Shown: positions 1 through 8,308 of the stretch, piece by piece
Layout: every line of letters begins with the position of its first letter
Numbering within the stretch: position 1 is the stretch's first letter
Source: Halobacillus yeomjeoni
Lineage (GTDB): Bacteria; Bacillota; Bacilli; Bacillales; Halobacillaceae
Direction: 5' to 3'
Assembly: GCF_020171525.1 (NCBI RefSeq)
Contig: NZ_JAIVAI010000001.1
Coordinates: forward strand, 310,001 to 374,000
Length of the DNA stretch: 64,000 bases
The notes under the pieces: model-generated
The model's database searches: none
Told to the model about the DNA's origin: nothing
What the model saw: only the letters and a program-made list of their open reading frames with translations
Made by a program: the position numbers and the translations under genes

Positions 1-566
1 GCACAAATCCCTATATAGGCCAAGCAGGTGAGTTGGAAAAGGTTTCTGAGAAAAGAGTGGAAACCATTGTTCCAAAGGCAAAGTTATCAGTTGTGTTACA
101 AGCTATGGAGAATGCGCATCCTTATGAAGAAGTGGCATACGATTTGTATCCTTTATTGAATGAAGGGGAGTCTCAAGGTGTCGGTCGTATAGGATTACTG
201 CCAAATTCAGTAACGTTAAAAGAGTTATGTGAGCATGTAAAAGAAGAATACTCTGTTCCATCCTTGAGGTTTGTGGGAGATGAAAACAAGAAAGTGCAAA
301 AAGTCGCTTTGCTCGGTGGAAGTGGAGAAAAGTATATCCATCAGGCGAAACGCAACGGTGCAGATGTATATATTACAGGGGACATGACATTCCATATGGC
401 TCAAGATGCATACGAAATGGGTTTGAGCGTTATCGATCCCGGACACCACGTAGAGAAGCTTGTATGCCCGGTCATTGGTGAATTTATTGAAAGAGAGTGC
501 AACCAGGACCAGCAATTGAAAGTTTTCATTTCTGAAGCTGATACTGAACCATTTAAATTTGTTTGA
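1..566 (+). CDS. yqfO: Nif3-like dinuclear metal-centre protein YqfO, C-terminal part
   Basis: The reading frame is open from the window edge (frame 3) and starts with a NPYIGQAGELEK segment, so the true start lies upstream; about 188 codons remain. The family (Nif3/YqfO, often named GTP cyclohydrolase 1 type 2 homolog) forms rings with a two-metal site; its cellular role is not settled. The fragment contains the PII/CutA-like insert seen in Gram-positive members, with its AHPYEE motif, then the returning Nif3 half with DVYITGDMTFH and DPGHHVEK, where His and Glu metal ligands are expected. It ends just before a bidirectional terminator shared with ispH. In B. subtilis yqfO likewise precedes ispH and cshB. 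Confidence 0.93.
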   Translation, partial: TNPYIGQAGELEKVSEKRVETIVPKAKLSVVLQAMENAHPYEEVAYDLYPLLNEGESQGVGRIGLLPNSVTLKELCEHVKEEYSVPSLRFVGDENKKVQKVALLGGSGEKYIHQAKRNGADVYITGDMTFHMAQDAYEMGLSVIDPGHHVEKLVCPVIGEFIERECNQDQQLKVFISEADTEPFKFV

Positions 567-580
567 TGTTCATTCATGAA

Positions 581-614
581 AAAGGTGCTGGACCTTCGGG
601 GCCAGCACCTTTTA
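581..614. terminator. Bidirectional intrinsic terminator between yqfO and ispH
   Basis: An 11-bp stem AAAGGTGCTGG / CCAGCACCTTT with two further C:G pairs around a TTCG loop is flanked by A and T tracts, so it can stop transcription from both convergent genes. Confidence 0.85.
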
Positions 615-617
615 GTG

Positions 618-1574
618 TTATTTTTTAGCTTTCTTTTTAGCTTTGACACGAGGCAGAATTTTCTTTTGTTCTACTTTGGATTCACGGATCCAGGTATCTT
701 CATCCTCGTGATCAAATTGTTCGATGAATTTAATCACTTCTTTTGTAATCGGCGTCGGGGTAGATGCGCCTGCTGTGACTGCCACTTTTTCTACACCTTC
801 AAGCCATTCCAGTTGAATTTCAGTGACATCAGAAATACGGTAGGCTTCTGTTCCTGCTTTTTCTTTAGAAACTTGTGCGAGGCGGTTGGAGTTGTTACTC
901 ATAGGATCTCCTACAACCAAGGTTAGGTCAGCTTCTTTTGCTTGTTCAGAAACAGCTTCTTGACGGACTTGTGTAGCCATGCAGATTTCCTGCTGTTTTT
1001 CCAACTGTGGGAACTTTTCTCTTGCTTTCTCCATGACGTCATAGACATCCCATTGACTCATGGTTGTTTGGTTTGTAATCATCAGTTTGTCATGATTCAA
1101 TTCCAAGTTTTCAACATCTTCTTCAGTCTGCACTAAGTGGACTTTTCCTGGTGCAACTCCCATGGCCCCTTCAGGTTCAGGGTGACCCTTCTTTCCTACA
1201 TAAATGATTTCAAAGCCTTCTGCAACTTTTTTACGAATCAAGTTGTGGGTGTTGGTCACATCCGGGCAAGTAGCATCCAGCGTCATAAGACCTTTTGCTT
1301 TTGCACGTTCTTTTACCTCCGGCGATACGCCGTGGGCGGTGAAAATGACTGTCCCGTCATTGATTCCCTCCAACATATCGCTGCGATTCTTACCATCTAC
1401 AGTAATTATACCTTCATCTTCAAAAGCTTTTGTTACATGAGCGTTGTGAACAATCATGCCCAGGATATATATCGGTCGTGGTAAATTCGGGTCTTTGGCT
1501 GCGTTTTGTGCGATGACCATAGCATCTACTACGCCGTAACAATAACCGCGAGGTGCGATTTTGATGACTTCCAT
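618..1574 (-). CDS. ispH: 4-hydroxy-3-methylbut-2-enyl diphosphate reductase (LytB/IspH)
   Basis: Last enzyme of the MEP isoprenoid pathway: a [4Fe-4S] enzyme reducing HMBPP to IPP and DMAPP. The 318-residue protein shows the three cluster cysteines in [15 protein letters not shown] and EICMATQ, the conserved TAHGVSP and SNNSNRL segments, and a basic Lys-rich tail. The frame is open further upstream to 1697, but ATG at 1574 sits 7 bases after a good GAGGAGG and gives the family-typical [14 protein letters not shown] start; the extension has no family character. IspG, the preceding enzyme of the same pathway, is encoded about 5 kb away. Order yqfO-ispH-cshB-nfo matches B. subtilis. Confidence 0.95.
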   Translation of the reverse strand: MEVIKIAPRGYCYGVVDAMVIAQNAAKDPNLPRPIYILGMIVHNAHVTKAFEDEGIITVDGKNRSDMLEGINDGTVIFTAHGVSPEVKERAKAKGLMTLDATCPDVTNTHNLIRKKVAEGFEIIYVGKKGHPEPEGAMGVAPGKVHLVQTEEDVENLELNHDKLMITNQTTMSQWDVYDVMEKAREKFPQLEKQQEICMATQVRQEAVSEQAKEADLTLVVGDPMSNNSNRLAQVSKEKAGTEAYRISDVTEIQLEWLEGVEKVAVTAGASTPTPITKEVIKFIEQFDHEDEDTWIRESKVEQKKILPRVKAKKKAKK

Positions 1575-1755
1575 GCTATTACGTCCTCCTCTTTTGTACA
1601 TCCCCATCAGGATCTCTATTCCAATTCCATTTCCCATTATAAAGCCTAAACTACCATATGACAAAGATTCTTCATCTCTCTTCATCGTTTCGTGCATTTC
1701 TCTTTAACCTCTATTATAATAAGATAGGGACAATATACATTAAAGGGGTACAATT

Positions 1756-3075
1756 ATGAGTAAACATACATTTGAACAATTCGCTATCACTCCTGTAGTC
1801 AGTGAGATGGTAGAGGGTCTTGGGTTCCAAGATCCTACACCGATCCAACAACAAGTCATTCCAGCGGCTCTTCGAGGAGAGAGCCTGATTGGACAATCTC
1901 ACACAGGATCAGGAAAAACCCACGCTTATTTGCTTTCTCTGTTTTGCCAGCTGGAGGAAGATGCAGATCATGTACAATTTGTCATCACTGCTCCGACTAG
2001 AGAGTTGGCCATACAAATACACGAGGAAGTTAAAAAAGCTATTCAGTTTGCTGGAAAAGATCAAATATGGCGTTCGAAGCTTCTTATTGGAGGCACGGAT
2101 AAGCAAAAAATGGTTGATAAACTATCCGCCAACCCTCCACATATCGTTGTGGGCACTCCAGGACGGATCCTGGATATGGTTAAAGAAGAAGCGATCGACT
2201 TGTATCAAGCGAAGAGCTTCGTGTTGGATGAAGCAGATTTGATGCTTGATTTGGGCTTTATCGAAGAAGTTGACCAAATTTTAGTCCGTATGGATCAGGA
2301 AGTACAAATCATGGTCTTCTCTGCAACGATTCCTGAACGCCTGAAGCCGTTTTTAAATAAATATTTGACGAATCCGACACAGATTCAAATTGAGGATAAT
2401 AAACCGTCTCCTGAATCGATGGAGCACCGTTTGATACCGCTGCGTCATAAAGATTATGCAGACGTGATTATGGATATAACAAAAGCGATTCAACCTTACT
2501 TGGCCATCATCTTTACGAATGGGAAAGATTTAGCTGATGAGTTGGCAAATGATTTGATCAGCCGAGGGTTGAAAGTAGGCGTTTTACATGGCGGCCTTTC
2601 CCCGCGAGAACGTAAACGGATGCTTAAAGAGCTGCAAAATTTACGTTACCAGTATATTGTGGCTACAGACCTTGCCTCACGAGGTATTGATATTCAAGGA
2701 GTCAGTCACGTCATCAATGCTCAAATGCCGAAGGAAGAAGAATTTTATATCCACCGAGTAGGACGTACTGCTCGAGCGGGTATGGAAGGAACAGCAATCA
2801 ACCTTTACTCCGATCAGGATTTGCCATTGATTCAAAAACTCGAGAAAAAAGGTTTAACGTTCAACTTCTATGAAGTGAAGAATGGAGAATGGAAAGAGGT
2901 CAAATCCTATAATGAACGTCAGAACAGAGAGCGTACAACATCAGATTTAGAGAAAAAAGCGAAGCAGATGGTCAGGAAACCTAAAAAAGTTAAGCCGGGC
3001 TATAAGAAGAAAATGAAGCAAGAAGCAGATAAAAATTTGAAAAAATTGAAGCGGAACAGCTACAGAAAGAAATAA
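1756..3075 (+). CDS. cshB: DEAD-box ATP-dependent RNA helicase CshB
   Basis: A 439-residue DEAD-box helicase, expected to remodel structured RNA during ribosome assembly, RNA decay or cold adaptation. Visible motifs in order are the Q-motif region ([13 protein letters not shown]), motif I SHTGSGKT near residue 52, [13 protein letters not shown], motif [10 protein letters not shown], motif III SATIP, and motif [12 protein letters not shown] near residue 330. The C-terminus (last 45 residues) is very rich in lysine and arginine, a likely RNA-binding tail. It is divergent from ispH and followed by nfo after 13 bases, so the two are probably co-transcribed. Position and size fit YqfR/CshB rather than CshA. 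Confidence 0.93.
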   Translation: MSKHTFEQFAITPVVSEMVEGLGFQDPTPIQQQVIPAALRGESLIGQSHTGSGKTHAYLLSLFCQLEEDADHVQFVITAPTRELAIQIHEEVKKAIQFAGKDQIWRSKLLIGGTDKQKMVDKLSANPPHIVVGTPGRILDMVKEEAIDLYQAKSFVLDEADLMLDLGFIEEVDQILVRMDQEVQIMVFSATIPERLKPFLNKYLTNPTQIQIEDNKPSPESMEHRLIPLRHKDYADVIMDITKAIQPYLAIIFTNGKDLADELANDLISRGLKVGVLHGGLSPRERKRMLKELQNLRYQYIVATDLASRGIDIQGVSHVINAQMPKEEEFYIHRVGRTARAGMEGTAINLYSDQDLPLIQKLEKKGLTFNFYEVKNGEWKEVKSYNERQNRERTTSDLEKKAKQMVRKPKKVKPGYKKKMKQEADKNLKKLKRNSYRKK

Positions 3076-3088
3076 GGAAGGGAATTTC

Positions 3089-3982
3089 ATGGTCAAAATA
3101 GGGTCGCACGTATCAATGAAAGGCAAAAAAATGTTGTTAGGAGCGAGCGAAGAAGCGGCAGCATACGGATCCAACACCTTTATGATTTATACTGGAGCTC
3201 CTCAAAACACGAGAAGAAAGCCCATCGAGGAATTAAATATTGAAGCGGGCTTAGAGCACATGAAAGAGCACGGGATGGAAGACATCGTGGTCCATGCTCC
3301 ATATATCATTAATGTCGGAAATACTACGAAGCCGGAAACGTTCCAGCTCGGGGTTGATTTTCTCAGAAGTGAAATTGAGCGTACAGAGGCTCTTGGGGCG
3401 AAACAGATTGTTCTGCATCCTGGTTCTCACGTAGGTCAAGGCGTAGATAAAGGACTACCGAAGATCATTGAGGGACTGAACGAAGTGCTCAATAAAGATC
3501 AGAATGTCCAAATTGCATTGGAAACAATGGCAGGGAAAGGCTCTGAAATCGGTAGAAGCTTTGATGAGCTTGCACAAATTATAGACGGAGTTACAATGAA
3601 TGAAAAGCTTTCAGTCTGCATGGATACCTGTCACATCCATGATGCAGGTTACAATGTGAGGGAAGACTTTGATGGAGTCCTTGAGGAGTTCGACCGAATC
3701 GTTGGTCTTGATCGCTTGAAAGTCATTCACGTTAACGATAGTAAGAATGAACAAGGAGCTCAAAAGGACCGCCATGAAAACATAGGTTTTGGGCACATCG
3801 GATTTGAGGCTCTGCATAAGGTGATCCACCATCCGCAATTGAAAGAACTGCCTAAAATCCTTGAAACTCCATATGTTGGAGAGGATAAGAAGAATAAAAA
3901 ACCTCCATATCGTTTTGAAATTGACATGATAAAAGAGGGGACATTTGATAACGAATTAAAAGAAAAAATTATGGAACAGTAA
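3089..3982 (+). CDS. nfo: Endonuclease IV, AP-site repair nuclease
   Basis: Zn-dependent class II AP endonuclease of base-excision repair, 297 residues, the normal family length. Metal-binding segments of the TIM barrel are all present: [57 protein letters not shown] and the final ETPY. GAAGGGAA lies just before the ATG. It follows cshB at 13 bases and ends 1 base before a strong terminator. Known in B. subtilis as YqfS/Nfo, where it also acts in germinating spores. Confidence 0.96.
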   Translation: MVKIGSHVSMKGKKMLLGASEEAAAYGSNTFMIYTGAPQNTRRKPIEELNIEAGLEHMKEHGMEDIVVHAPYIINVGNTTKPETFQLGVDFLRSEIERTEALGAKQIVLHPGSHVGQGVDKGLPKIIEGLNEVLNKDQNVQIALETMAGKGSEIGRSFDELAQIIDGVTMNEKLSVCMDTCHIHDAGYNVREDFDGVLEEFDRIVGLDRLKVIHVNDSKNEQGAQKDRHENIGFGHIGFEALHKVIHHPQLKELPKILETPYVGEDKKNKKPPYRFEIDMIKEGTFDNELKEKIMEQ

Positions 3983-4014
3983 AAAGAAGGGTGCTTTGCA
4001 TCCTTCTTTTTTTA
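3983..4014 (+). terminator. Intrinsic terminator after nfo
   Basis: Stem AAAGAAGGGTGC / GCATCCTTCTTT (one G:T pair) with a short TTT loop runs into seven T residues. Confidence 0.85.
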
Positions 4015-4135
4015 TGGGGAAAGCTTTTGCTTTCTTTCATGGAAAACAACAGGGGTGAGAGTGAAATTTTTTTGGGAGGGGATTACAAAATTCTACTTCA
4101 TGGACTTACCCGGCTCTTTTTTTGCTGGGGGACCA

Positions 4136-4420
4136 TTATTCCAACCAATGGTCTACACCATATTCTTTAGCTAATTTGATGAGTATTTTATTTACAGCTC
4201 TTGCGGTGTCTTTAGAAGTGATCGAAGCAAGTTTTCCTAACATCCGCTTCCTTCCATCTGAGTCAAATGGATTTTCTTTGTTTTTTTTCAATGCACGAAT
4301 AATCGCTTCAGCTTCGGCTTTTGAGATGGGGATATTATACTTTTTACTATAATAAATGATGTCTGAGGTGGTTAGCTGTTTTAATTTTTGGGTAATAAGT
4401 TGTTGTGCCACATTTTTCAT
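4136..4420 (-). CDS. yqfT: YqfT-type small protein (DUF2624)
   Basis: A 94-residue soluble, basic protein beginning MKNVAQQLITQKL, with a predicted all-helical fold and an acidic/basic mix (SKAEAEAIIRALKKNKENPF). It resembles the YqfT family of unknown function, which occupies the same place near nfo in B. subtilis. A GTG start at 4432 is possible, but it abuts its only Shine-Dalgarno-like sequence (GGGAAAGG); the ATG at 4420 is 11 bases from AAAGGG and is preferred. It is convergent with nfo. No function can be assigned. Confidence 0.75.
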   Translation of the reverse strand: MKNVAQQLITQKLKQLTTSDIIYYSKKYNIPISKAEAEAIIRALKKNKENPFDSDGRKRMLGKLASITSKDTARAVNKILIKLAKEYGVDHWLE

Positions 4421-4613
4421 TGTCTTATGCACCCTTTCCCGATGTCATCTGTACACCATATGATAATTAAGAAACATATGTGTTTTCTCAATATTTATAC
4501 ATAGAGTTTTTCGATTGCAATGGCGAAGGTGTTGGGTTAATATAAGCCAATGGGTCCAGAGGCATATTGGTCGAAAGTATCATTTCGATTCAAAAAGCAA
4601 AGGAGTGAGTAGA

Positions 4614-5342
4614 ATGAAATACACCAATTCGTATTTACAAGCGTTTATAGCGTTGATGCTTGTGGTTGTTACTTTTTTCACTGTGGACCAGTTAAAAGAA
4701 GAGGACCAGCAAACGCTCGCTGATCGAAATCAGCAACTGAAGGATAAGAATGCGGAGCTGAAGGCTGAGAAAAACCAGTTGGAATCGCAGTACAGCTATA
4801 TAAAAAAAGAAACGGCTGAGGAAAGTAAGAAGAATGGCTTCTACACGTGGCCGAAAGTGGAAAAGAAAGCCGATCGTCTCGTTCAGGAAAGTGATGGAAA
4901 GTTTAAGAAATCGTGGGCTTTATATTTAGTTAAAGAGTCCAAGCGATATGAAATTGATCCATTCCTCGTATACGAACTGTTAAAGGTAGAGACGGGCGGG
5001 ACTTTCGATCCTGAATTAGTCGGACCAGAGACGAAATATGGCCATGCCTATGGAATGTCTCAGTTTATGAAAAATACTGCCCCGTGGATTGCGGACATGG
5101 CCGGTTTACCATATGAAGATGAACTTTTATTTGATCCTTATTATTCCATGCAATTATCTTTAGTTTATTTAGATTTTCTTCATCATGAATATGGTAACTG
5201 GGATGAAGCGTTGACAGCCTATCACAGAGGTATGGGCGGATTAGAACAATATAAACAGGAAAATGGTCACGCCAAAAGCTGGTATGCTAAAGAAATTCAA
5301 AACAAAGCTGAAACGCATCCAACAGTCGCATTCGTAAACTAG
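4614..5342 (+). CDS. Membrane-anchored transglycosylase (SLT/lysozyme-like) domain protein
   Basis: A 242-residue protein with an N-terminal membrane segment (about residues 8-24), a charged coiled-coil stalk (about 28-65, repeated Glu/Lys/Gln), and a C-terminal lysozyme-like domain. The presumed catalytic Glu is in LLKVETGG, followed by GHAYGMSQFM and later ALTAYHRGMGGL, the classic SLT pattern. It is expected to cleave peptidoglycan glycan strands outside the membrane. ATG at 4614 lies after AAAGGAGTGAGTAGA; the frame extends upstream without a supporting start. It has its own strong terminator and is not part of an evident operon. It has no counterpart I recognise at this position in B. 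subtilis. Confidence 0.85.
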   Translation: MKYTNSYLQAFIALMLVVVTFFTVDQLKEEDQQTLADRNQQLKDKNAELKAEKNQLESQYSYIKKETAEESKKNGFYTWPKVEKKADRLVQESDGKFKKSWALYLVKESKRYEIDPFLVYELLKVETGGTFDPELVGPETKYGHAYGMSQFMKNTAPWIADMAGLPYEDELLFDPYYSMQLSLVYLDFLHHEYGNWDEALTAYHRGMGGLEQYKQENGHAKSWYAKEIQNKAETHPTVAFVN

Positions 5343-5359
5343 CTCATATTCTTCACAGA

Positions 5360-5397
5360 GCCCCCATCGTTCAATTAGAACGATGGGGGCTTTTTTG
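5360..5397 (+). terminator. Intrinsic terminator after the transglycosylase gene
   Basis: Perfect 13-bp stem GCCCCCATCGTTC / GAACGATGGGGGC with a 5-base loop and six T residues. Confidence 0.92.
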
Positions 5398-5537
5398 TAA
5401 GTATAATGTAACCGTTTATGGGAGTTTAGTCGGGATTAATCCAAGTATCGTATAGCCTGCCATCAAATGGCACTTTAAAAAAAGGAATTACTCATATACT
5501 AATCATGATTCTCCAAACAGAAAGTGAGGGAATTCTT

Positions 5538-5969
5538 ATGTATGAACCAGAAAATCCTGTTGAGAATCAGGAAACAGAAAAAGCTCCAGAACATGGAGAT
5601 GAGCTTGAACAAGTAGCAGAAGAAGTTGATGATCATGGGCGTGGCCCGAATCAACCCGTTTATGGCGAAAGTTACGAAGAAGAGTTTGCTCAAGAAGCAG
5701 CAGTAACTCCAATTCATGAGCCGATTAAATCGGAAGAACAAGAAACCACGATGGAAGATGATGTGAAAGTGGGTATGGGGTGGTTAGGACTTACTGCAGC
5801 CATTCTATCCTTTTTCTTTGCTCCGTTGATTTTGGGAGCAGCGGGAATCATCTTAGGAATCGTAGGTAAACGACGTGGGGCAGATACATTAGGGAATATG
5901 GCGATCATCATTAGTGTGATCTCTATAGCATTTTCTTTATTCTTCGCCCCGATCTATAACTTGATTTAA
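5538..5969 (+). CDS. Small membrane protein with acidic N-terminus and two TM segments
   Basis: A 143-residue protein. Residues 1-75 are hydrophilic and strongly acidic, with many Glu and Pro; residues 80-143 hold two glycine-rich hydrophobic helices (GWLGLTAAILSFFFAPLILG and NMAIIISVISIAFSLFFAP) around a GKRRGA turn, the arrangement of DUF4190-type proteins. Its place just before ispG matches B. subtilis yqfX. ATG at 5538 follows AGTGAGGGA; an upstream ATG at 5505 lacks a ribosome site. A GTTTAT-N12-GGGATT pair at 5414-5437 could be a sigma-B-type promoter, with one mismatch. Function unknown. Confidence 0.75.
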   Translation: MYEPENPVENQETEKAPEHGDELEQVAEEVDDHGRGPNQPVYGESYEEEFAQEAAVTPIHEPIKSEEQETTMEDDVKVGMGWLGLTAAILSFFFAPLILGAAGIILGIVGKRRGADTLGNMAIIISVISIAFSLFFAPIYNLI

Positions 5970-5990
5970 CCATTCTGTTTCAAACAAAAT

Positions 5991-6020
5991 AAAAGTGGAC
6001 CTTTAAAAGGTCCACTTTTT
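5991..6020. terminator. Bidirectional intrinsic terminator between convergent genes
   Basis: Stem AAAAGTGGACCTTT / AAAGGTCCACTTTT flanked by A and T tracts serves the small membrane protein gene on one side and ispG on the other. Confidence 0.85.
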
Positions 6021-7135
6021 TATGCGTTTTGCTGTTGTTCTTCTTTTTCTTTACGCTCTTTTTCATAATGTTCCTCAGCCAATTTGTCGACTTCTTTTTT
6101 CAGTTCTTCAACCATGATGTCTTCAGGAACTTTACGAATGATTTCTCCGTGGCGGAAAAGTAGTCCTTCGCCTCTCGCACCTGCAATTCCGATGTCAGCT
6201 TCACGAGCCTCACCAGGACCGTTAACTGCACATCCTAGTACGGCTACTTTAATTGGAGCTTTGATCGTTTGGATATATTCTTCAACTTCGTTTGCAATTG
6301 AAATCAAATCGATTTCAATACGTCCGCAAGTCGGACATGAGATCAGTGTCGCTGCATTAGATGCAAGGCCGAACGATTTCAATAATTCTTTAGCCACTTT
6401 GACTTCTTCAACGGGATCGGCACTCAAGCTGATTCGTACCGTACTTCCGATACCCTTACTTAAGATAGCCCCGAGGCCTGCCGCACTCTTTACAGTACCA
6501 GCAAATAAAGTACCTGATTCAGTGATCCCCAGGTGGATTGGATAATCGAATGCTTCAGCCGCTTTCTCGTATGCTTCGATTGCCAATTTAACATCAGACG
6601 CTTTAAGCGATACGATGATATCGTGGAAATCCAAATCTTCGAGTATCTTGATATGGTGCAGGGCACTTTCAACCATGCCATCAGCCGTTGGATAGCCGTA
6701 TTTTTCTAGAATATGACGTTCGAGGGAACCAGCGTTAACTCCGATACGAATCGGAATTCCTTTTGCTTTCGCTGCTTTGACCACAGCCTCAACTTTTTCC
6801 CTTTTACCAATATTCCCAGGGTTGATTCTGATTTTATCAGCTCCACCCTCGATGGCTTTCAATGCTTTCTTATAATCGAAGTGAATGTCAACAACCAATG
6901 GGATGTTGATACGTTTTTTAATTTCAGGAATTGCATCAGCTGCACGGTCATCAGGACATGCTACACGTACGATCTGGCAGCCTGCTTCTTCAAGCCGCTT
7001 AATTTCAGCCACTGTAGCTTCCACATCGTGTGTTTTTGTAGTTGTCATGGATTGGATGACGACTTCATCAGCGCCACCTATAGTAACGTCACCGACCCTT
7101 ACAGGACGAGTATCTTTTCTGTGAGTAATTGCCAT
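6020..7135 (-). CDS. ispG: (E)-4-hydroxy-3-methylbut-2-enyl-diphosphate synthase (flavodoxin)
   Basis: Penultimate enzyme of the MEP pathway, converting MEcPP to HMBPP with a [4Fe-4S] cluster. The 371-residue protein has the TIM-barrel start ([17 protein letters not shown]), RINPGNIG, and the cluster cysteines in SCPTCGR and [12 protein letters not shown]. The last 30 residues are a Lys/Glu/Gln-rich extension. The start is supported by AAAGGAG six bases before the ATG. Its product feeds IspH, encoded at 618-1574. It is transcribed opposite to its neighbours, ending in a shared terminator. Confidence 0.96.
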   Translation of the reverse strand: MAITHRKDTRPVRVGDVTIGGADEVVIQSMTTTKTHDVEATVAEIKRLEEAGCQIVRVACPDDRAADAIPEIKKRINIPLVVDIHFDYKKALKAIEGGADKIRINPGNIGKREKVEAVVKAAKAKGIPIRIGVNAGSLERHILEKYGYPTADGMVESALHHIKILEDLDFHDIIVSLKASDVKLAIEAYEKAAEAFDYPIHLGITESGTLFAGTVKSAAGLGAILSKGIGSTVRISLSADPVEEVKVAKELLKSFGLASNAATLISCPTCGRIEIDLISIANEVEEYIQTIKAPIKVAVLGCAVNGPGEAREADIGIAGARGEGLLFRHGEIIRKVPEDIMVEELKKEVDKLAEEHYEKERKEKEEQQQNA

Positions 7136-7468
7136 TAGTAATCGCTCCTTTATCTATCCATAAAAAAAAGGGTTCTTTATGAATTGCCAATCTTCATTAT
7201 AAGGGCTTTTGCATGAAATGAGAAGTCAAGTGTATTGAAGTGAGCCCATTTCATATATATTTTGCATCCATTAAAGCTTATCAAATTATATCATGGTCAT
7301 ACAATTTTAAGAAGTCTTTCAAATGAAGGGCTTGTGAAACATTGAACTGACAGTGGGTTGAATGAAGTGAGACATGTATATTAAAGTATTTTTATTATTA
7401 AAAACGAAACCGGTGACTATCTAAATACGTACATATAACAGGAATGGATTAGAGAGGGTGATTAATAC
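7136..7468. other. Divergent intergenic region, ispG / NfeD-like gene
   Basis: This 333-base AT-rich stretch should hold promoters for both neighbours. On the minus strand a TATAAT lies at about 7196-7201, upstream of ispG, but the nearest TTGACT is 22 bases away, too far for a standard pair. I see no convincing promoter for the plus-strand gene and no small gene. Confidence 0.4.
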
Positions 7469-8095
7469 GTGCTTTCATATGATTGGATGGCTTTCATCAT
7501 CACATTTTTAGGGACGATGTTCCTGATCGGTGAACTATTGGTGAATATGAGGGGGATTTTTGCTGTACTTGGATTAGGTTTCATCACTGTATTTTTTTCT
7601 ACCTATCTGGAACCACAAATGATTATTCTGATGATGCTCGTGTACTTCTTTGGTCTTCTGCTCATAGTGATTGATGGTAAAGTGGTCAATGATGGGACTC
7701 TTGCAACTATAGGTGCAACGGTCATGATCATAGCAGTAGGGTTCAGCGCACCTAACTGGGTGGCGGGCCTGTACAGTGTCATCGGTGTTGTCTTTGGAGG
7801 TTTTTCTTCATTAATATTTTTAAAGGTATTCGAGAAGCGGGATGTTTGGTCGAAGATTACGCTCATGGATCAGTTATCATCTGAAATGGGATATAACTCC
7901 ATGAAAGATACCTATCAAGAGCTTGTAAATAAGAAAGGGAAAGCACTGACAGATATGAGGCCTGTCGGTACGGTGCAGATTGATAGGGAAGAGTACAGCG
8001 CGGTTTCCAATGGCCAATGGATTAAGAAAGAAGATGAAGTCCAGGTCGTGTCTGTTGACGGCACGAAGATTTTAGTAAAGAAACTTTCAAAATAA
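7469..8095 (+). CDS. NfeD-type membrane protein with C-terminal OB fold
   Basis: A 208-residue protein starting at GTG after AGAGAGGGTG. About five hydrophobic segments fill residues 8-125 (ITFLGTMFLIGELLV, LGFITVFFST, MMLVYFFGLLLIVIDG, TIGATVMIIAVGFS, GVVFGGFSSLIFL). The C-terminal 55 residues (GKALTDMRPVGTVQ to GTKILVKKL) have the pattern of the NfeD soluble OB-fold domain. NfeD proteins usually pair with flotillin/SPFH proteins in membrane microdomains; no SPFH gene is adjacent here, so the partner must be elsewhere. It ends at its own terminator. Confidence 0.8.
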   Translation: MLSYDWMAFIITFLGTMFLIGELLVNMRGIFAVLGLGFITVFFSTYLEPQMIILMMLVYFFGLLLIVIDGKVVNDGTLATIGATVMIIAVGFSAPNWVAGLYSVIGVVFGGFSSLIFLKVFEKRDVWSKITLMDQLSSEMGYNSMKDTYQELVNKKGKALTDMRPVGTVQIDREEYSAVSNGQWIKKEDEVQVVSVDGTKILVKKLSK

Positions 8096-8113
8096 AAGAA
8101 TGACAGCAACAGA

Positions 8114-8145
8114 AAGCAGGTGCCTGAATAGGTACTTGCTTTTTT
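8114..8145 (+). terminator. Intrinsic terminator after the NfeD-like gene
   Basis: Stem AAGCAGGTGCCT / AGGTACTTGCTT with G:U pairs, then a T run. Confidence 0.75.
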
Positions 8146-8187
8146 GTTGTTCAATAACAAAAGGATTTTACCGCAGTATGTAGTAAG

Positions 8188-8225
8188 TGTAAATTTATTG
8201 TAAAGTTCAGATCTATATCTTTACA
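8188..8225. promoter_or_regulatory. TGTAAA-N5-TGTAAA direct repeat upstream of Na/Pi cotransporter gene
   Basis: TGTAAA at 8188-8193 and 8199-8204 have the 11-base spacing of a WalR (YycF) box; read on the other strand they are TTTACA-N5-TTTACA, a PhoP-like arrangement. A single TTTACA follows at 8220-8225. Whether either regulator binds cannot be decided from sequence alone. Confidence 0.4.
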
Positions 8226-8308
8226 AAATAAAACTGTTTCGTTAATAATAGGTAAGTGTTTGAATAAAGAGAGAAGAGAAACTTGGATGAAGAAAGGGTG
8301 TACATTTT

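Noticed and set aside
1575-1697. Upstream extension of ispH by 41 codons
   Set aside because: No ribosome site at 1697 and no family similarity; ATG 1574 has a strong GAGGAGG and the expected N-terminus.
7178-7240. TTGACT / TATAAT pair on the minus strand as ispG promoter
   Set aside because: The spacer is 22 bases, outside the usable range.
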